The translations under genes were made by a program, and so were the position numbers. A model generated the notes under the pieces. That model ran no database searches. It was not told where the DNA came from and was given only the letters and a program-made list of their open reading frames with translations. Below are positions 31,194 to 52,089 of a DNA stretch of 64,000 nt, piece after piece. Within the stretch, counting starts at the first letter, position 1. Each line of letters opens with the position of its first letter. The DNA is from Symbiodinium natans (lineage: Eukaryota > Sar > Dinophyceae > Suessiales > Symbiodiniaceae): assembly GCA_905221605.1 (NCBI GenBank), contig CAJNDS010000255.1, positions 122,380 through 186,379 on the forward strand. Reading direction: 5' to 3'.

Positions 31194-31259
31194 GCAACAC
31201 GCATCCTGGAGCAGCCACGCGATGAGCGCCTCGCGAACCTCGAGCGATTTGCGTCCGGA
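31194..31259 (+). CDS. Candidate exon, unassigned (ATRILEQPRDERLANLERF)
   Basis: Twenty-two codons between an AG|G acceptor (TATCAG|GCA) and a GC donor (GGA|GCCCTC). The charged helical sequence and splice context look like the confirmed exons, but I do not recognise the family and found no certain partner. Confidence 0.45.
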
Positions 31260-34200
31260 GCCCTCCGGGTGGTCCGGGTGTCAGGTTGTGAAGCTGGAAG
31301 GTCAACATGTTTAAACTAATCTAAGCTAGACTTGTCGGGTTCAATGCGCTCATCGTTGTAAGTGGCGCGAGAGCAGAACTAGCCTTCAGTTTTGTCTGGG
31401 CGGCTGATGTTGCAGGAGTTGTGTCTGCAAAAAAGGTTTGACTGGCCTGCCATGATGTCAGTCTGGGGTCCAAGGTTGCTTGCCGCATGCTAGCATTATG
31501 ACCTCGGACTCCCAAAGCCAAAGTTCCCGCACCCCACAAGACCTGAAGCCCGCAGGCCGAAGCCCGGAAGCCAATTGCTCCGAGACCGTGCGTTCACCAA
31601 GACCCCACATCCGGCGTTTCCTTTATACTTGTACCTGTTCTTTCCGCTTCGTCTCGCTTCTCTGACAGAGGGTTCGAACCAGCAGGCAACCAGCATTGCA
31701 GTAAAGCCCCAAGTACACAAAGCCTGAAGCACAAGCACAAGCCGAATGCAGAATCAATTGAGATTGAGAAACTCCCAAGACCTCTCCTGAAGGCGCTGTA
31801 TCACATGCAAGTTCAGCCGGCGGAAGGCTTCACACGAGGAGCAGAAAAAGGGGAGTTGGGAGGGAGAGGGGTTGAGGGTGTCATGGAGTCCGGAGGTTTG
31901 GTGGCTCGCGAAGACGGGTGAGTTTACAGCTCCGGTCTACTTGAAGATGTGGGGTCTTCGAGTTCGGGCGTGGGCCCGTTAAGTCCAATGGGTAGCGCAC
32001 CCTAGCCTTGATCCCCATAGGCACTTGTTGAAGAAGAACCCAAAGGGTTTACGGTGTTGCGGTCTAGGGTTTGGAATTTAGCGTTGAGGCTCTCACGCGA
32101 GGAGAAAAAACAGTGTGACAAAGGCGAGGCGTGGTCACCATGCCCTAGACGGTGTGCCACCAAGTGTCTGCAAGCGCATGCCCAGGCCTGCATCATGGTG
32201 ACGTGTACAGCAAGACAGTAGGTTGCGTGCGGCAGCCTCAACCCTAAGAAATCTGCAAGCTGTGCAAATGCTCCTTACCATGGTCTTAGATAGTCGACGG
32301 GGATCTATGGGCTCAGGGACCCATTGTTAATTGTTCACAATTTGGGCTTGAGTTGAAATACTGAAATACTCGATGCCCAGAGGCTGCACCCAGTCTGCCC
32401 TGTAGGAGATCGAGCTGAGGAAGCTGATGTCGGCCGCCCAAATCGGGGTGCCGTTTACTAACAACTGATAGCAACTAGTGGTGACAGTTCCTGACCCTTC
32501 TGGGTGCACATGCCTTGAAGATCCGTAAGGTTTACGTTTGTTTCAAGTTTAGGGCTTTACAGTAGGGTTGGACCTGCCCCTCGCCAAGGCCAGATAGCTT
32601 GGCAAGAAATCCAGACGTCTGGGAGTACACCTCCTGCCGCGCACTGAGCGTGCGAGAGCCTCGCACCCCCAAAGCTCGGAAGCCAAGAGGTTCTATTTCA
32701 TCGGACATACTGACGGTGGGCATAGGCATAGCCCTTGCTACGCCGATGAGCATCTGGCATTCTGAGGGAGGCTGGCTTTAAAGCACACACCAAGAGAAGA
32801 GCAACAGGCCGAGCTTGGGGCAGGGCCTTCAAATCGAACTTGCCCGCAAGACCCCCTGCAATGAGTGACAGAGGACGCCGACGCACAGAGAGATCTGAAG
32901 CAAGTGTGAGAGGTGAACCTGCAGAGAGCTGGATCCGCAGTCAGTGTCAGGCGCGCTGCACCCTCAAACCGGAAGAGTCCAGGGAGTTGAGTCTGTTGCC
33001 GGCCAGCTGGCAACGTCACCCGTGCCTGTGTGGACCACGCCTCGTTTTCGTGCGCGGGAAGGCGACGACAAACACGCAGTCGTGGCCCTTCAGTTGGGGG
33101 GTTTGAGACTAGGATGAGTAGGGAAGCGGAGAAAAGCGGGGCTAAACCTCGCTCATCGGCCATGGCACTGGAGGAAGCAAGAAGGGCTGGACCTGGAGAA
33201 GTTTTGCAACACCTGACCGAGCCGAGCTGCTGCCCTGTCCTAAGGCCCTAAGCCCTATAACAGCCCCAGAACAGCAGCCGTAAACCTTAGCCCTGAACCC
33301 TTATTCCCTGAAAGCCTCTGGAAGCGCCGAGGTGCCATCTGCCTCTGCGATTTCGCCGACGGAGAGGAGCTCCGCAGGGCGTCGGGAGCCATAGCTTCTT
33401 TGGGTGGTTTCCAGGACATTTGGGCGGGTTTGGGTTTGACTCCAACAGGCGCTGGATGGGTTTGTGGCCTCTTGCGCTTCACACCAGCTGCGAAGTAAAG
33501 CTGATGTACTCAATGCTGTAGCCACCAAGCCTTGCAAGCCTTGCAACATCAGTTTGTTGTGGTCGGGGAGGTTCGCCTGTTGGCTCCCGGACCGCAGAAG
33601 CCCGAGCCAGGTCCTGCCCAGGAGGCCATGCTTTCCACCCGAAGCCGGGATGCCCAGGTTCCGGTGTTGCTGATGTGGGGAAGCTCGTGTAATGAAGATG
33701 GTGATGTGTGGCGATGGTGGTGGTGGTGTGAAGGGCACGGAGTGAGTCAGGAGCTTGCTGGTCCTTCGCGGAATCATGCATGGCGTTTATGTGTGAAGCC
33801 TGGGATTCTGTATGTACCTGCCTCGCGACCCTAGCTTCCGTTACTTGTAGAAGGAAAGACACCCGAGAAGGGTCCCGTGGGCGATTGAATCAGTGTACCC
33901 AAAAAGCCACGAGAAAAGTTCACTTTTTTGTCATGCTGATGCTCAACATGCGAAGCCGCAATGCCACATCGTCCAGATCCGTCGAAAATCTCTTGGACTG
34001 ATCCGTTGCCTTCTATGTGTTTTCAAGGTGCCTCCGAGGCTGGATTGATCGCTCCAATGAGACCTGCCCCATCTGCCGGTGTGGGGAAGGCCCCAATCTG
34101 TAAGCTTCAGGAGCGAAACGTTTTGCACCAAGTTGCTGCAGTGCACTGGCTTTGTTTGGAATATGCTGCAGACCCTCCATTCGTTCGAGTGTCAAGAGCT

Positions 34201-35863
34201 GCTTGAAGACTATGCGCTTCAGGGTAAAGTTAAAAAAGCTTGGTTCGTGCTTGGCCAAAGGCGATCGCGTTCGCACAGGCGGCGGCGCTCGCTTCAGCGT
34301 CCCCTGGCAGATGTCGCATTCTGTGATCCTGTGCCGTTCGTTGGTGCTAGGCTTCGAGTTCAGGCTTTGTGGCTTTGGAGGATTTCGCGTTCTGGATTCA
34401 AGGCAACTTGTGGTTCCTTTCATGTGTAACAGTTGTTCTGGCACACAACTTCGCTTGTAAACCGTTGGCAGCCGGGTCTTTTCAGCTTCCCGTACTGCCC
34501 AGCACGAGTTGCTTTTGCACACCCATGACCTCCTGGAACGACCCCAACGGTTTCGTCCTTGGAAGTTAGGGGTTTGGGCGGCCCAAAGTGGGAGGGGCGG
34601 CGCTTGTGGGGAAGGGATTAGAGGTGGGGAAGCAGGTGCCCAAAACTTAAGCACTGCAGGTGAATTCAGGCTTCTTTTCGTTCTGAGGAAAGATGACGCA
34701 TTCCTCTGTCAGGTAGGAACGCTTTTTTGTTCTCCTTGCGAAGGGTCATCTGATTTGCGTGGTTGAGTGTGCAGGCTGTTCCAGGCGAGCCACCTGACTC
34801 CTCATGATTAGGTTGGAGTTTAGGGCTTTCGTGATCAGTTCTTCACGGGTGGTTCGCAAAATGTTTTCTCGTAGATGTGCGCGAGGTTTCGGGTTGACGA
34901 TGTCTGTCTGGCATGTCAAGCGGGACGTGACTCACGACCGTGCCGCCGAAGATTTTTGATCGCGTAGGCCTCTGCCGAATCGCCCCGAGAACAGACATGA
35001 CAGTCTTGGCGCAGCCCCCACTTGTTGACTGGAGGCCGATGCTTTGGCGGAGTTCGTGACCCGCCGCATGCGCAGTGCCAAGGCCCGAAAGCCGGGCCCA
35101 AGTGTGTGTGGGGGACTTGCCCCCTAGGTCCTCAGAGAAGAAGAGAGGGACCATCGGCTGACGGTGTTGTAAACAGTAATGGTCGGGGGTGTTGATGCGG
35201 ACATCGAGTGGTGCACTGTGCTTTCTCCTCCTGCTGGAGGAGAGTAAGCCGCTGCTGGCATCATCTTCCCATGTGGAGCCTCATTCAGTTGTGCGGCAGG
35301 TGGACTTCACTGTGACCAATGCGAACCACCAACGTGCAGATACTGCAGCTTGCATGCAAATTTGAAAGATTCAGCTGCGCAATGCATCGGAAACTTCCCA
35401 TCCCTAAACCAATTCAAAAATCCAAACAAGTAGGTTTCCTGCGCCGACCACACCAAGAACCTCACGATTTACGTGGGGCAAATTTGCTGAATGGGACTTT
35501 GGTCATCGGGAAGCTTCAACAACGTGCCCCAAGCATGGTCTTGCAGACCGACTATAGGGTCCAATCGGAGCTCACGACGACCTGCCGAAATTCAGGCTTG
35601 GGTTCTATATAGGTCCCGCCTCCCAAACCTTGAAGAACAAATGTCCTAAAACATTCAAACATTCCTCATTGAACCCAAAAGAGTCGTAGTCGTAGCCTGG
35701 ACACAGCAGTGTTAGGCCCATACACCAAGCCTCAACACTCCTCCTCGCCCTCTACATCCCAAGCCCTTACTTACCTTATTGCTCGTGTAAGATGCATAAC
35801 ACCATGCAAACGCTTAAGCCCTGTCACCCACAAAGCCACGTGATTACGCCCGAAGCCTCCGAG
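31260..35863. other. Mostly intron-like or intergenic; one weak exon
   Basis: Telomere-like words and AG|G sites continue. The segment 33332-33377 (AICLCDFADGEELR, AG|G acceptor, GC donor) is a weak exon candidate. No repeats of note. Confidence 0.4.
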
Positions 35864-35890
35864 GTCATGAAGAAGCTCCGGCAGCCCCTC
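35864..35890 (+). CDS. Candidate exon, unassigned (VMKKLRQPL)
   Basis: Nine codons between CCGAG|GTC and a GT donor (CTC|GTGTGC). Family unknown. Confidence 0.3.
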
Positions 35891-36192
35891 GTGTGCCTCA
35901 GACCCGTGGTGCTTCCGGCTGCCTTGTTGGGGTTAAGGGCGTTTCGGGTTGAGGCCTTTATGGTTTCAGGCTGGGTTGAGGGCTTTGACTTTAGGATACT
36001 GTAGGGCTTTGCAATCTAGGCTTGAAGCTTTTCGTTTCGAGGGTTCTGCGTGTTTTTTGGATGTGCATAAGCAGTCGTGGAGGTTCATAAGCAGGTCAAA
36101 TTTGTAGATGTAACTTCGCAGCTACACTAAAGTATCCAGAGCGACAGGCAAGTCAACATCCCATATTCCCAAATCCTCGAATCGTATTGCAG

Positions 36193-36216
36193 GAAGAGGA
36201 GGAAGACGAGCCGCGG
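36193..36216 (+). CDS. Candidate acidic exon (EEEEDEPR)
   Basis: Eight codons between TTGCAG|GAA and a GT donor (CGG|GTGAGG). Composition resembles the acidic gene further downstream, to which it may belong. Confidence 0.4.
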
Positions 36217-36967
36217 GTGAGGACCCCAAACTGGTGGCCCAGGGCATCGAAAGTTTTGTAGGCTTTCGAGGGCTCATTAGGGTTTTACATCTTGGAAATT
36301 CTGACACATGCTTTACCCCCTTACCCGGAGAATGTGCTAGTGCAAAAAGAGTTTCGGCAGGTGTAGGATGACGATTACTCCAAAACCATTGGTCATGTAC
36401 TGCTGCAAACGTCCGCCTCTGTGCACGCCTGGCGAATACACTTTGAGCTATATCAGGTCTTGCCGAAGATCCTGGAGATTTGCTTTACCACAGGGTCTCC
36501 TAAGCCTGGGGAATAGCAAGAGATTAGCCGCAGTTCCAGATATCTTGTGGTAACTATTGTGGCAGGGATAATCTGGTTCGGGTCCCAGCCGAGGCGCCGT
36601 CACCACGGGCGAAAGCAAGGGGCCCAGCCAATAGGACCTACCAGGAGCAGTAAACCAACAGAAGCTTCTCCTTGTAGATACTTCTCTTGCAGCGTGAATA
36701 AGAACTTTGCCACCCTTTCTTTAAAGTTGGGGACCCGGGAAGTTGGTCGTTTTCTGGGCTCTAGGCCGGACCGAAACAAACGTAACGAAACCTTATCTCC
36801 GCACCCTGCACCCTGCCTCTTCACACGCCGAACCACGGTGGCATGGTGTGCTGACCTGGCTTCAGGGCTTTGGGCTCGCTTCAAATCTGTAGACCATAAA
36901 TCACCCGAATCTCCAGATGCTTGTCAGGAAGTTACATCATGTACTGAAAACATGGGCTCTGGCCCAG

Positions 36968-37015
36968 GACATGAATCTCGCGCACATCTTTGCAGCGCGC
37001 CAAGCGGCACGCAAG
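36968..37015 (+). CDS. Candidate exon, unassigned (DMNLAHIFAARQAARK)
   Basis: Sixteen codons between GCCCAG|GAC and a GC donor (AAG|GCAGGT). Strong amphipathic helix and the splice context typical of this window; family not recognised. Confidence 0.5.
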
Positions 37016-40000
37016 GCAGGTGGCTGGGAGTTTCCGTATTGCCCACCAGGAGAGGGTACTGTATGACCACAACCCACCCGACCCTGCAATCCTAAAAGAG
37101 GTCGGGAATGCTGCTTCTTGTGACGGCATTTTCTGGTTCGTGATAGAAGTCGGATGTACCGAAGATGTGGAGGTTTTGTCGTGGTGCCAACGCTAGGACT
37201 GCTAAGATTCGCAGGTGCCTTCATGGCATAGACACTTCAAAGCAGGATTCGCCAGTTTTGACTTGGTGAGTGCTTCGTTTGTGCCTGACAAGTCAGTCAC
37301 GAACTGGGTCGGTGGGTTGGTGCTGCTAACCACGTCTCATCATGCGGCATTTGCTGGCCTCTGAAGTCCTGGAGAGAGCTCGCCAGGCAGAGCGGGTCGA
37401 ACGCTTACCGCAGGCGCGCTGCAAACCTGGCCAGTGCCTAGGCCATGGTAAAGGCAAACCCTAGCCCGGTCCAGCCCTTTACCCGGAAGACCTAAAGCCC
37501 ACCTCCCACGCCAGACTGCTCAACGGCAATAGCGTAGACCTTCGTATACCCGAGCCCTCAACAGCCTAAGCCAGAAAGAGCCACGCCTGATGTAGGCACC
37601 AGCGCCCAAGCAAGTGGCAATGCCCTCCACTCAGTTTTGTTTGGGAGGTCTTCGCTGGTCACTTCACACCTGGAGCCTCATTTTCGCGAAGTCCTGCACC
37701 CTGTGAGCCTCAATCCCTACATGACCCAAACCCCAAGTTCCTACACCTCCATTCAGAAAATATCCCTGACTTACGCATCTACGTTCCAAGCCCTGAATGG
37801 ATTCAGGTTCCTTCGCTCTGCGCGCGAGTCGCCGATGACCATTAGGCGTCCGGGCTGACAAACGTAGGCTAAAATGCTACCCACGCCTCAATGGCTTAAT
37901 GAAGCCGATGGCTTACTAAAGCCGATGAACTTAATTAAACGCAGCCGAGATGACGCCGGTGAGTTTAGGTCCTTTAGGTGGGCTTGGGCCGAGGCGCCCG
38001 TTTCACGGCTGGTGAGCTGGGAAAAACTCCCTTCGCAGCCTTTAGGACGAAGATGCAGCCATTGACTCCCCGACACCTTCACCGACACCTTCAAATTGGA
38101 GCAGTGCAACATGTCAATGGGGAAGTCGCAGGAATTCAGCCCCAAGCCCTGAAAGCCATGGCTCCAACCCTCAAACCAGGCGGGCACTAGTGTTGTGATA
38201 CCTCCAATTCCCAGTTATCATTCCTATGCTGCTTCACCCTGTGAAGTTTGATCCTCGCATTCGTCACGGCGGCATCTTCCGACTCTACATACTGGAGTAT
38301 TTGCTCTGGAAGAATAGTTCGGCGGCGACAGACACTGAAAACATCGTGTAAACCTTAATCCCTGGCACAGCGGGTCTCTCTAGAAGCCTTCAAGAACAAA
38401 TCAAAACAATGCGGAGCAGCCCTAGAGAACCCTGAGCGAGATTCGAGCCACATTCTATGAATCATTTTGGGTCCGGCCTGACAAAGTTCAGGCTTGAAGG
38501 TTTGGGTTCGGCTGTTAAGGTTCCGCGGTCAGGGCCCAGAGGAAAATAGTGCGGGTCTCCAGGGACCACTGAACAGGTAAAGTCGATAACCCTTGTAGCA
38601 GCCCAAGCTGACAAGATAAACAGATGTGCAGGGTCTAGGCTCATGGAGTTCAGAGAGCATGTGCTTGGTTGGGACAGGAACCTGATGTGCTATGCGCACT
38701 CAGCCATGCTTTGTCGATGAATATTCTAAGCGTCTAAGCCTTCCACTAATACGGAAACGACGACCCTCGCCTGCGCAGCCCCGGAGGCTTCCAAATAAGA
38801 CCCCCAACCGCTAATTAAAGTCAAGAAAAAGCCAAAAACCTGAGACCCTAAAGCCCTCAACCCTGCAACCCGAAACCCCATCCATACCTTAAACAACCAA
38901 GCTTACAATGCCCAACCCTAACACTCAACCACCTAAGTCCGAAGGTGCAAGCCCCTCTCGCCATAAATCACGAGCCTACATCCTGAAGCCAGAACTCCGA
39001 AGCCCACCTCTGAACACAGGCTTGAGCCGCACTTGAGCCCCACAGCTACACCCTAAAATTCCCCAAGCCCTAGACCCAAAACCCTAGTCGTCCTCCATGG
39101 TCTGACGCCACGCTGCATCGGATGCATGGACGGGGTTGGGGTTTTTGCTTAGGATGAGTTGGGTTTGAAGGAGGGTTTCGGGATGGTTAGGGTTTGGGGA
39201 CCAAGGCCGTGCTAAAGCTACACCGAGCCTTTTCTGAAACCCACAAAGTCTAGATCCAAGTCGGGCTTCAAAGGGGCCCTGAACGGGGGCCTCAATGGAA
39301 ATTTAGGCGGCGCGCTCATGTTTTTGAGAGCTCTGGGGTTTTGCTTCTGGGGGAGGTTTGGGGGGGTGGGGCGTTCAGGGGGCTCAGAGACGTCACAGCG
39401 TGAGGGTTGGGGGGACTGTGCTCAGTGCTTGTATGAGACGTGGCAGATAAGCAGGGGGCCGGGGGGACTGTGCTTGTATGACAGGTGTCGCAGATAAGCA
39501 GGGGTCTGAATTCCAACGCCCTTAAGGCCGTCCCCCCGCCGCACGAAAAGTCCGAACAGTCTGATCCGAAAAGTCCGAAACTTCTAATCTTCCCCAAAGC
39601 GGAAAAACACCCTCCCAAGTTCTCGCAAGTCTCAGTGTGTGCGCAAAGCCAATGTTTCAAGCTTGTCTACTCTGACCCTGCGACGCTTTGAAATCACGCA
39701 CCCACTCACAATGCTTGCACATGAGTCTCATGTTCGGGGAGCACGAGGCCGCTTCCAACAGCCTCCCCGTCTCACTGTGCCACGCTGTTGGCGGCACGCC
39801 CCGAAGCTACCAACCCTCAACTGTACTCGTAGGACCTCGCTGTCGGACGTTCTGTGCGCCTGCACAACCTCAATGCGGCGGGAAGCTTGGCTGGGGGTTT
39901 AGGGCCTTTAGAGGTTGAGTGATTTGTAAGGGTGCTTTATGCCTTGTTGGGGTCTGGCACCGGACTTGCCGGTGGCTCCACATTGCGGGTCGAAAACCCT

Positions 40001-41091
40001 CCCTCATGATTCGCAGAAGGCTCCTGCATAACTTTCTTTTTGCCTGATTCATCCACATGCAAATTCGACACATGAAGCCATTTAGCCCGCCTCACAGGCG
40101 TCTCTCAACGGGCGGGCCCGGCACCCGGATGGATCCTTTGTTCTTCTGTTTGGGACGGCATCCGCAGCGCTTCAGGGCTGTAGAGGAGGGATGCTGAGGA
40201 GCCATTCGAGCTTTAGGGTTCGGTTATGTTCGGTTATCATGTGGTTGCGGGATGGTTGCTGCCCGCCATGGACTAGCTCCTGGAACGAAGAACCCATAAG
40301 CAACATGCATGCAAACTTGTAATTGCAAGCGCCTGCCCGAGCCGCGTGGGCAGCCAGGCCAAACCTGTCGCAGGGAAAAGGGCTTCTTGAAACTCAAAGG
40401 CGGGTTTAGGGGGTTCCAGGAGGGGTGCAACGGGGGGTCCCAGGGGTTCAAGGGGGAGTTCCAGCATCACACCCCTGGGTCCCATGGCAGAAAAATCTGA
40501 GTTTGCTGCATTTTTGGGCGCTGCCTCTGTAGCATCAGCCTGCGGCCATTCCAAGCGATCGGGGGGGGGGGGAAGGGTTGGGAAGGGGGGAAAGGATACC
40601 GGATCCCGGTCTGCCTGTTCCAGACCCAGACGCGAGGCGCATTCCATTTAACGTGGTTACTGCCAAAAGCTTGGGGTCGCGACAGTTTACGTGTCCATCA
40701 TGAAACAGAAAAGGGCTCCCAGACTGTGGTAATACTGCCCTAACTCTTGCTTACGTGCCAACTTCATGTACATGTGTGGAGGGGGGTTTATATGCATCGG
40801 TGGTAATGTTCTCTGCCCCAAGAAGTTCACTTAGTTTCTCCGCACAACCTCAACTCTGTTGATTGGGAGTTTTGACGAGGCTTAGCAGGGTAGGGTAGAC
40901 TCGGCTAGACGGTTAGTTCATGCAGGTGTTGTTTTGCAGTCCTGGTTTAGGAGCATGGCTTTCATGCATCTTCACCTTGTGATACGGCTGACAAACTCAC
41001 GGAATTCCAGTTCAAATGCCCCCACAGTGCCCCACCCCCCCTCCCTTCCCCCAATGGCTGCGGCCAAGGCTTCCCAAAGAATCCCTCACAG
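37016..41091. other. No recognised gene; intron-like DNA
   Basis: C-rich AACCCTAAAGCCC-type runs dominate 38750-39070, G-rich ones 39150-39200. A two-copy repeat of about 55 bp lies at 39411-39505. No exon I can support. Confidence 0.45.
39411..39505. repeat. Two-copy tandem repeat, about 55 bp
   Basis: GGGGGACTGTGCTC(AGT)GCTTGTATGA...GCAGATAAGCAGGGG occurs twice with small indels. Confidence 0.8.
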
Positions 41092-48376
<7,285 letters not shown>

Positions 48377-49407
48377 GTCATGGGCCCGGAGTTTATGGTC
48401 AGCTCCGCCAAGCAGACGTCGACATGCAAGCCGATAGCGCAGATTTGCTCATAGCACAGATTTGCTCGTGGGGTTTGTTGTTGATTCTCTCGAAACGAGA
48501 GCTACAAGTAGCTCCTTGGACCTTAGAGCTTGTGGGAGTTTTTGTTTCCAACCTTCTCCGTATGGACCGCTGTGAAAGGGTTGCCGGACAAAGCCAAAAC
48601 CCTCAGTCAGCGAGCCACTTCGACATACTAGGAACGACCCGACCCCGCAATCCCTAGGCCATGAAGCCTTTGAACCGCATAAACCCCGCAAACCCGAAAA
48701 AACCCCAAACTCCAAAACCCCAAGCAAAACCGCCAAATTGCCCAGTATGCCTGCGCCTGCTTTTCCCGGCTTCACTTGGCAGCAGCCGTGGGGTGGCTGC
48801 GTCTTGGCACCGTCTTGGCGCAGTCAAAGGCCGCAGGTTTGGCGGTGCGATATGAGTTTTTGGTTGAGGTTTTGGAGTCCTGGGACGAACATCGCGTGAC
48901 ATCTTGCGGTTTCTGGTAAGGGCAGTCAAGCCCAAGCTTTAAGACCCCAAGCGCTTTAGACCCCCAAACTGCCTAAACTCGAGGGCGCTGAAAGCTGTTG
49001 GGAGTGTTGGGTTGGGGATTGAGGGTTTCAGATGATTTCAGGGATGTTGGAGTTTGGTGGCTTCACAGGTTCAGGACTTGGTCGTTGGGAGGCGGATTCC
49101 AGGGTCTAGTCTAAATGTGCTACCCAAGCTTCTACGCTCTTAAAAATCCTGAAGCTCTCAACCCCAACAGCCTCACGCTTCCCGAGTACAAGAAGCTCAG
49201 GTCAACCCAACCTCTATCCGCAGCCTGGCTTCTGGCCGCGACCGGGCCGGGTGTCCCGAGAGAGGATTTTTACCCTTGTGCATAGGCTGGTGATGGTGTT
49301 TTTGTTTGTGAGTTGCATCAAAGCGGATTCAGCTTGACCGCAGTTGACTCGATGCGCGGCTTGATGTTAGTGGGGCGATAAAGTTACAGGGCTCAAAGAC
49401 GAAGGAC

Positions 49408-49462
49408 CGAACCAGAACTGCACCAGAACCGAACCAGAACCGAACCAGAACCGAACCAAAAC
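49408..49462. repeat. ACCAGAACCGA 11-bp tandem repeat
   Basis: Four to five copies with few changes. Confidence 0.85.
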
Positions 49463-50815
49463 TTCTCACTTCCCATGAACTCCGAGGCGGCTACGCTCCG
49501 GCTCCGGCATTTCGACCGCCCGGACCGGTGCCAGTGCGCCCCAGATGAACCTCAGCACTAGACTAGACTAGACTCTGGACTTCAACCGTCCACCCCTCAA
49601 TCCCTTCAAACCCCAGCCCGAGACCTCGAGGTCGAAGGCTTAAACGGCGTACGGCTTGTTCCTCACACCTTGTGTTGTGCAAACACTGCCAAGGGCCCCG
49701 GTCACGCAGCCGTTGGCACGGCCACCATGGCCACCGAAAAGCCGTGAAGATGCCGTGCCACGCTGGCGATCCCTTACTTCGCGGGCTCTCGGGATGAGGG
49801 ACAAAGGGTTGAGGGCATCGTGACGCCTGATGCCCTACCAGAGCCACGAACATCAATTGTTGTTTTTGAGACGGGTTTGAAGAGGCCTGGCCTGGTTAAG
49901 TGGACCTGGATGGTTTGCGATCCTCTTAGCCCGAAGCTGCAAATCCCGAGCCCCGAATGCCAAAACGCACTCATTGATTGACAACCTGGAAAGCGAAGAG
50001 CGGGGCTGAACAACGCAGCGCTCCAATGCTTAAGTTCTACAATGGCCATACAGGATCTAAATCGCTGGCAGGTATATTTTGCCGAAAGAGGCAGCGGCTT
50101 TAGGGTTCACTGTCGAAGGGGTGCAGTGATCGGATGAATGAAAAATGCCCCGCCCCCAGCCCTCTACGATTTGCAAGATTTACAAGGTCGCTAGCTAATC
50201 CTTTCCTGGAAAAGCCACAGAAGATAAGTAGCATGTCACCCTTCTGGGGCCCTTGTCGGGGCAGAGGGGCCGGTCGAACCGAGCGGTTTCTTATGAGTTC
50301 TTTCCTTCATCAATTATGTTTTGAGCTTCAGCTTAACAATCCTTCTTGTAGCTTTTGTGTTGAAGGCTATGCAAGGATTGTTTAGGGCCTATAGGGTTGT
50401 GCAGGTGGTGTAAGGACAGCTGTAGGGCTTGGGTGGCAGGTTTTACCGAGACCATCGCCTTCGCAGGCGCCGCGCCTGCAGAGTGTAAACTTGTGCACAG
50501 GTTCGGCGTGTACCGGTGTTCATGAAGGATGCTGGATGCATCAAGGGACAGTCCTCCTGCCTAAACTCCCTAGTTCTTGCCACACCCCCCCCCACTCCGG
50601 AAAGCGTATGCCTGCCTGAAAAGATCTTACACAAAACTCGAGGCTGACCCAAACTTCCAAACTCCAAACCCTGATCTTGAAGCAGGATCGGAGAGCGGGC
50701 GAAGGACTCGCTGAGGCATTTCTGCAAGCCCCCCGTCTGTGTTAAAGGAAGGGTTTAGGGATGTTCAGGGTTTGGGAAGATTTAGGGTTGGGTTAGGGTT
50801 GAGGACTTGTCTTGG

Positions 50816-50959
50816 GGAGAGAGAGAGAGAGAGAGAGAGAGACGCCACACCACCGTAGGGGGCCGTCAAGGCACGGTGCCTGAAACTTTCACCTCGGACA
50901 GAGCAGCGGGCCAGCGTGGCCGGGGTCCTCTTCGGGGGGCCTCTTCGCTGGGCAGAAGA

Positions 50960-50990
<31 letters not shown>
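50816..50990. repeat. Two GA dinucleotide runs flanking 120 bp of unique sequence
   Basis: GA runs at 50816-50843 and 50965-50990; the second passes into GAGT repeats. Confidence 0.85.
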
Positions 50991-50995
<5 letters not shown>

Positions 50996-52017
50996 GAGTG
51001 AGTGAGTGAGTAGAGGCCCTAAAGTGTGCAGAAGCAGACGAAATGAGTGAGAGGTAGGCGCGGCCGACAAGTGCAACGGACGACATTACGCAGACGCGAG
51101 TAGTTCGTGCGGATCCCGAGCGCCTCGATGCCGGTAGTCCACCTTTGACAGCCAAGGAAATACCACATCTCCCGCGAGGCCGCTCAAAGGATTTCTGTGG
51201 TTTGGGTCTGGCGTGACACTTGGCACGAAACCCGAAACCCTAGCGGAGCTCCCACCCTTCTGCTAACTTTGGGTTTGGATCGAGGCCTCCGCAACCTGTC
51301 ACATAGCTTTGTTGACCATCAGCAGGCCCATCTAGTGATCAGCCGATTGCAATCGAAGGCACCACTGTGCACCGCAATCGATCAGTGCGCAGTCTGTCCA
51401 CAGAGACAGCCGCATGAGAGAGTCCCTCCAATGAAGTGAATTGAGTTGAGTTGTTGTTGTCGTGCTACCAGCTCAAACGGCCGCGTGCTTAGCCATCAAA
51501 TCGCTGTCGGGAAGCCGGCAGTGGTCCCTGAACTTGGTGGCTTCCAACAGACTCCAGGCCGCAAACCTCACGTTGCTAGTTGCCAGTCGTGCTGCCGTTG
51601 TGTGCCAGACTTTGGATCCAGAGGAGAGGTAATCCGAGGGGCCTGCGCTTCCTGATTCGCGAGCAGCTCAGGGTGACGCCATGCACACAGATATATGCAA
51701 AGCATCGCTTCGATCGGCTCTGACCTCTTTTGGCCGCCGGACCAGAAACCTATGAGATCAGATCAAACGGACTTCTGGAAGGCAAATCCACCTAGGCGAG
51801 GAGCCAGCCAAACGTCCAAATAAACTTCCGGAATGCGACGGACATGGGCATCACTCTGGCGGCCTGACGGCATCCGCTCTCCCGCTCACCTCCGATCCGT
51901 TTCTAAGCTTCGATTGCATACTTCAACACTGAATTGACAACCTCAAGCCCCAAAATCGTGAATCATGAGCCATGAACCCGAAGCTTTGAAGTGCCACGGT
52001 GCAACTGCTTTCGGCAG

Positions 52018-52089
52018 GTGGAAACCAGTCTCCAGATGATGGATGATCGTGCCATCGAGAACCTCACTGGCGACCGTCTCCCGACCTGT
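52018..52089 (+). CDS. Candidate exon (VETSLQMMDDRAIENLTGDR)
   Basis: Twenty-four codons after GGCAG|GTG; GC donor (TGT|GCAGCT) or GT one codon base earlier, followed by an intron opening with GGTTTAGGGTTGG. Family not recognised. Confidence 0.48.

Larger units (their letters stand above)
48377..52017. other. Intron-like; no firm exon
   Basis: Weak exon candidate near 49487-49530 (AATLRLRHFDRPDRC). Contains CCAGAACCGAA repeats (49408-49462) and two GA runs (50816-50843, 50965-50990). Confidence 0.4.

Noticed and set aside
31664-31685. B-box-like GGTTCGAACC
   Set aside because: No A box or cloverleaf upstream.
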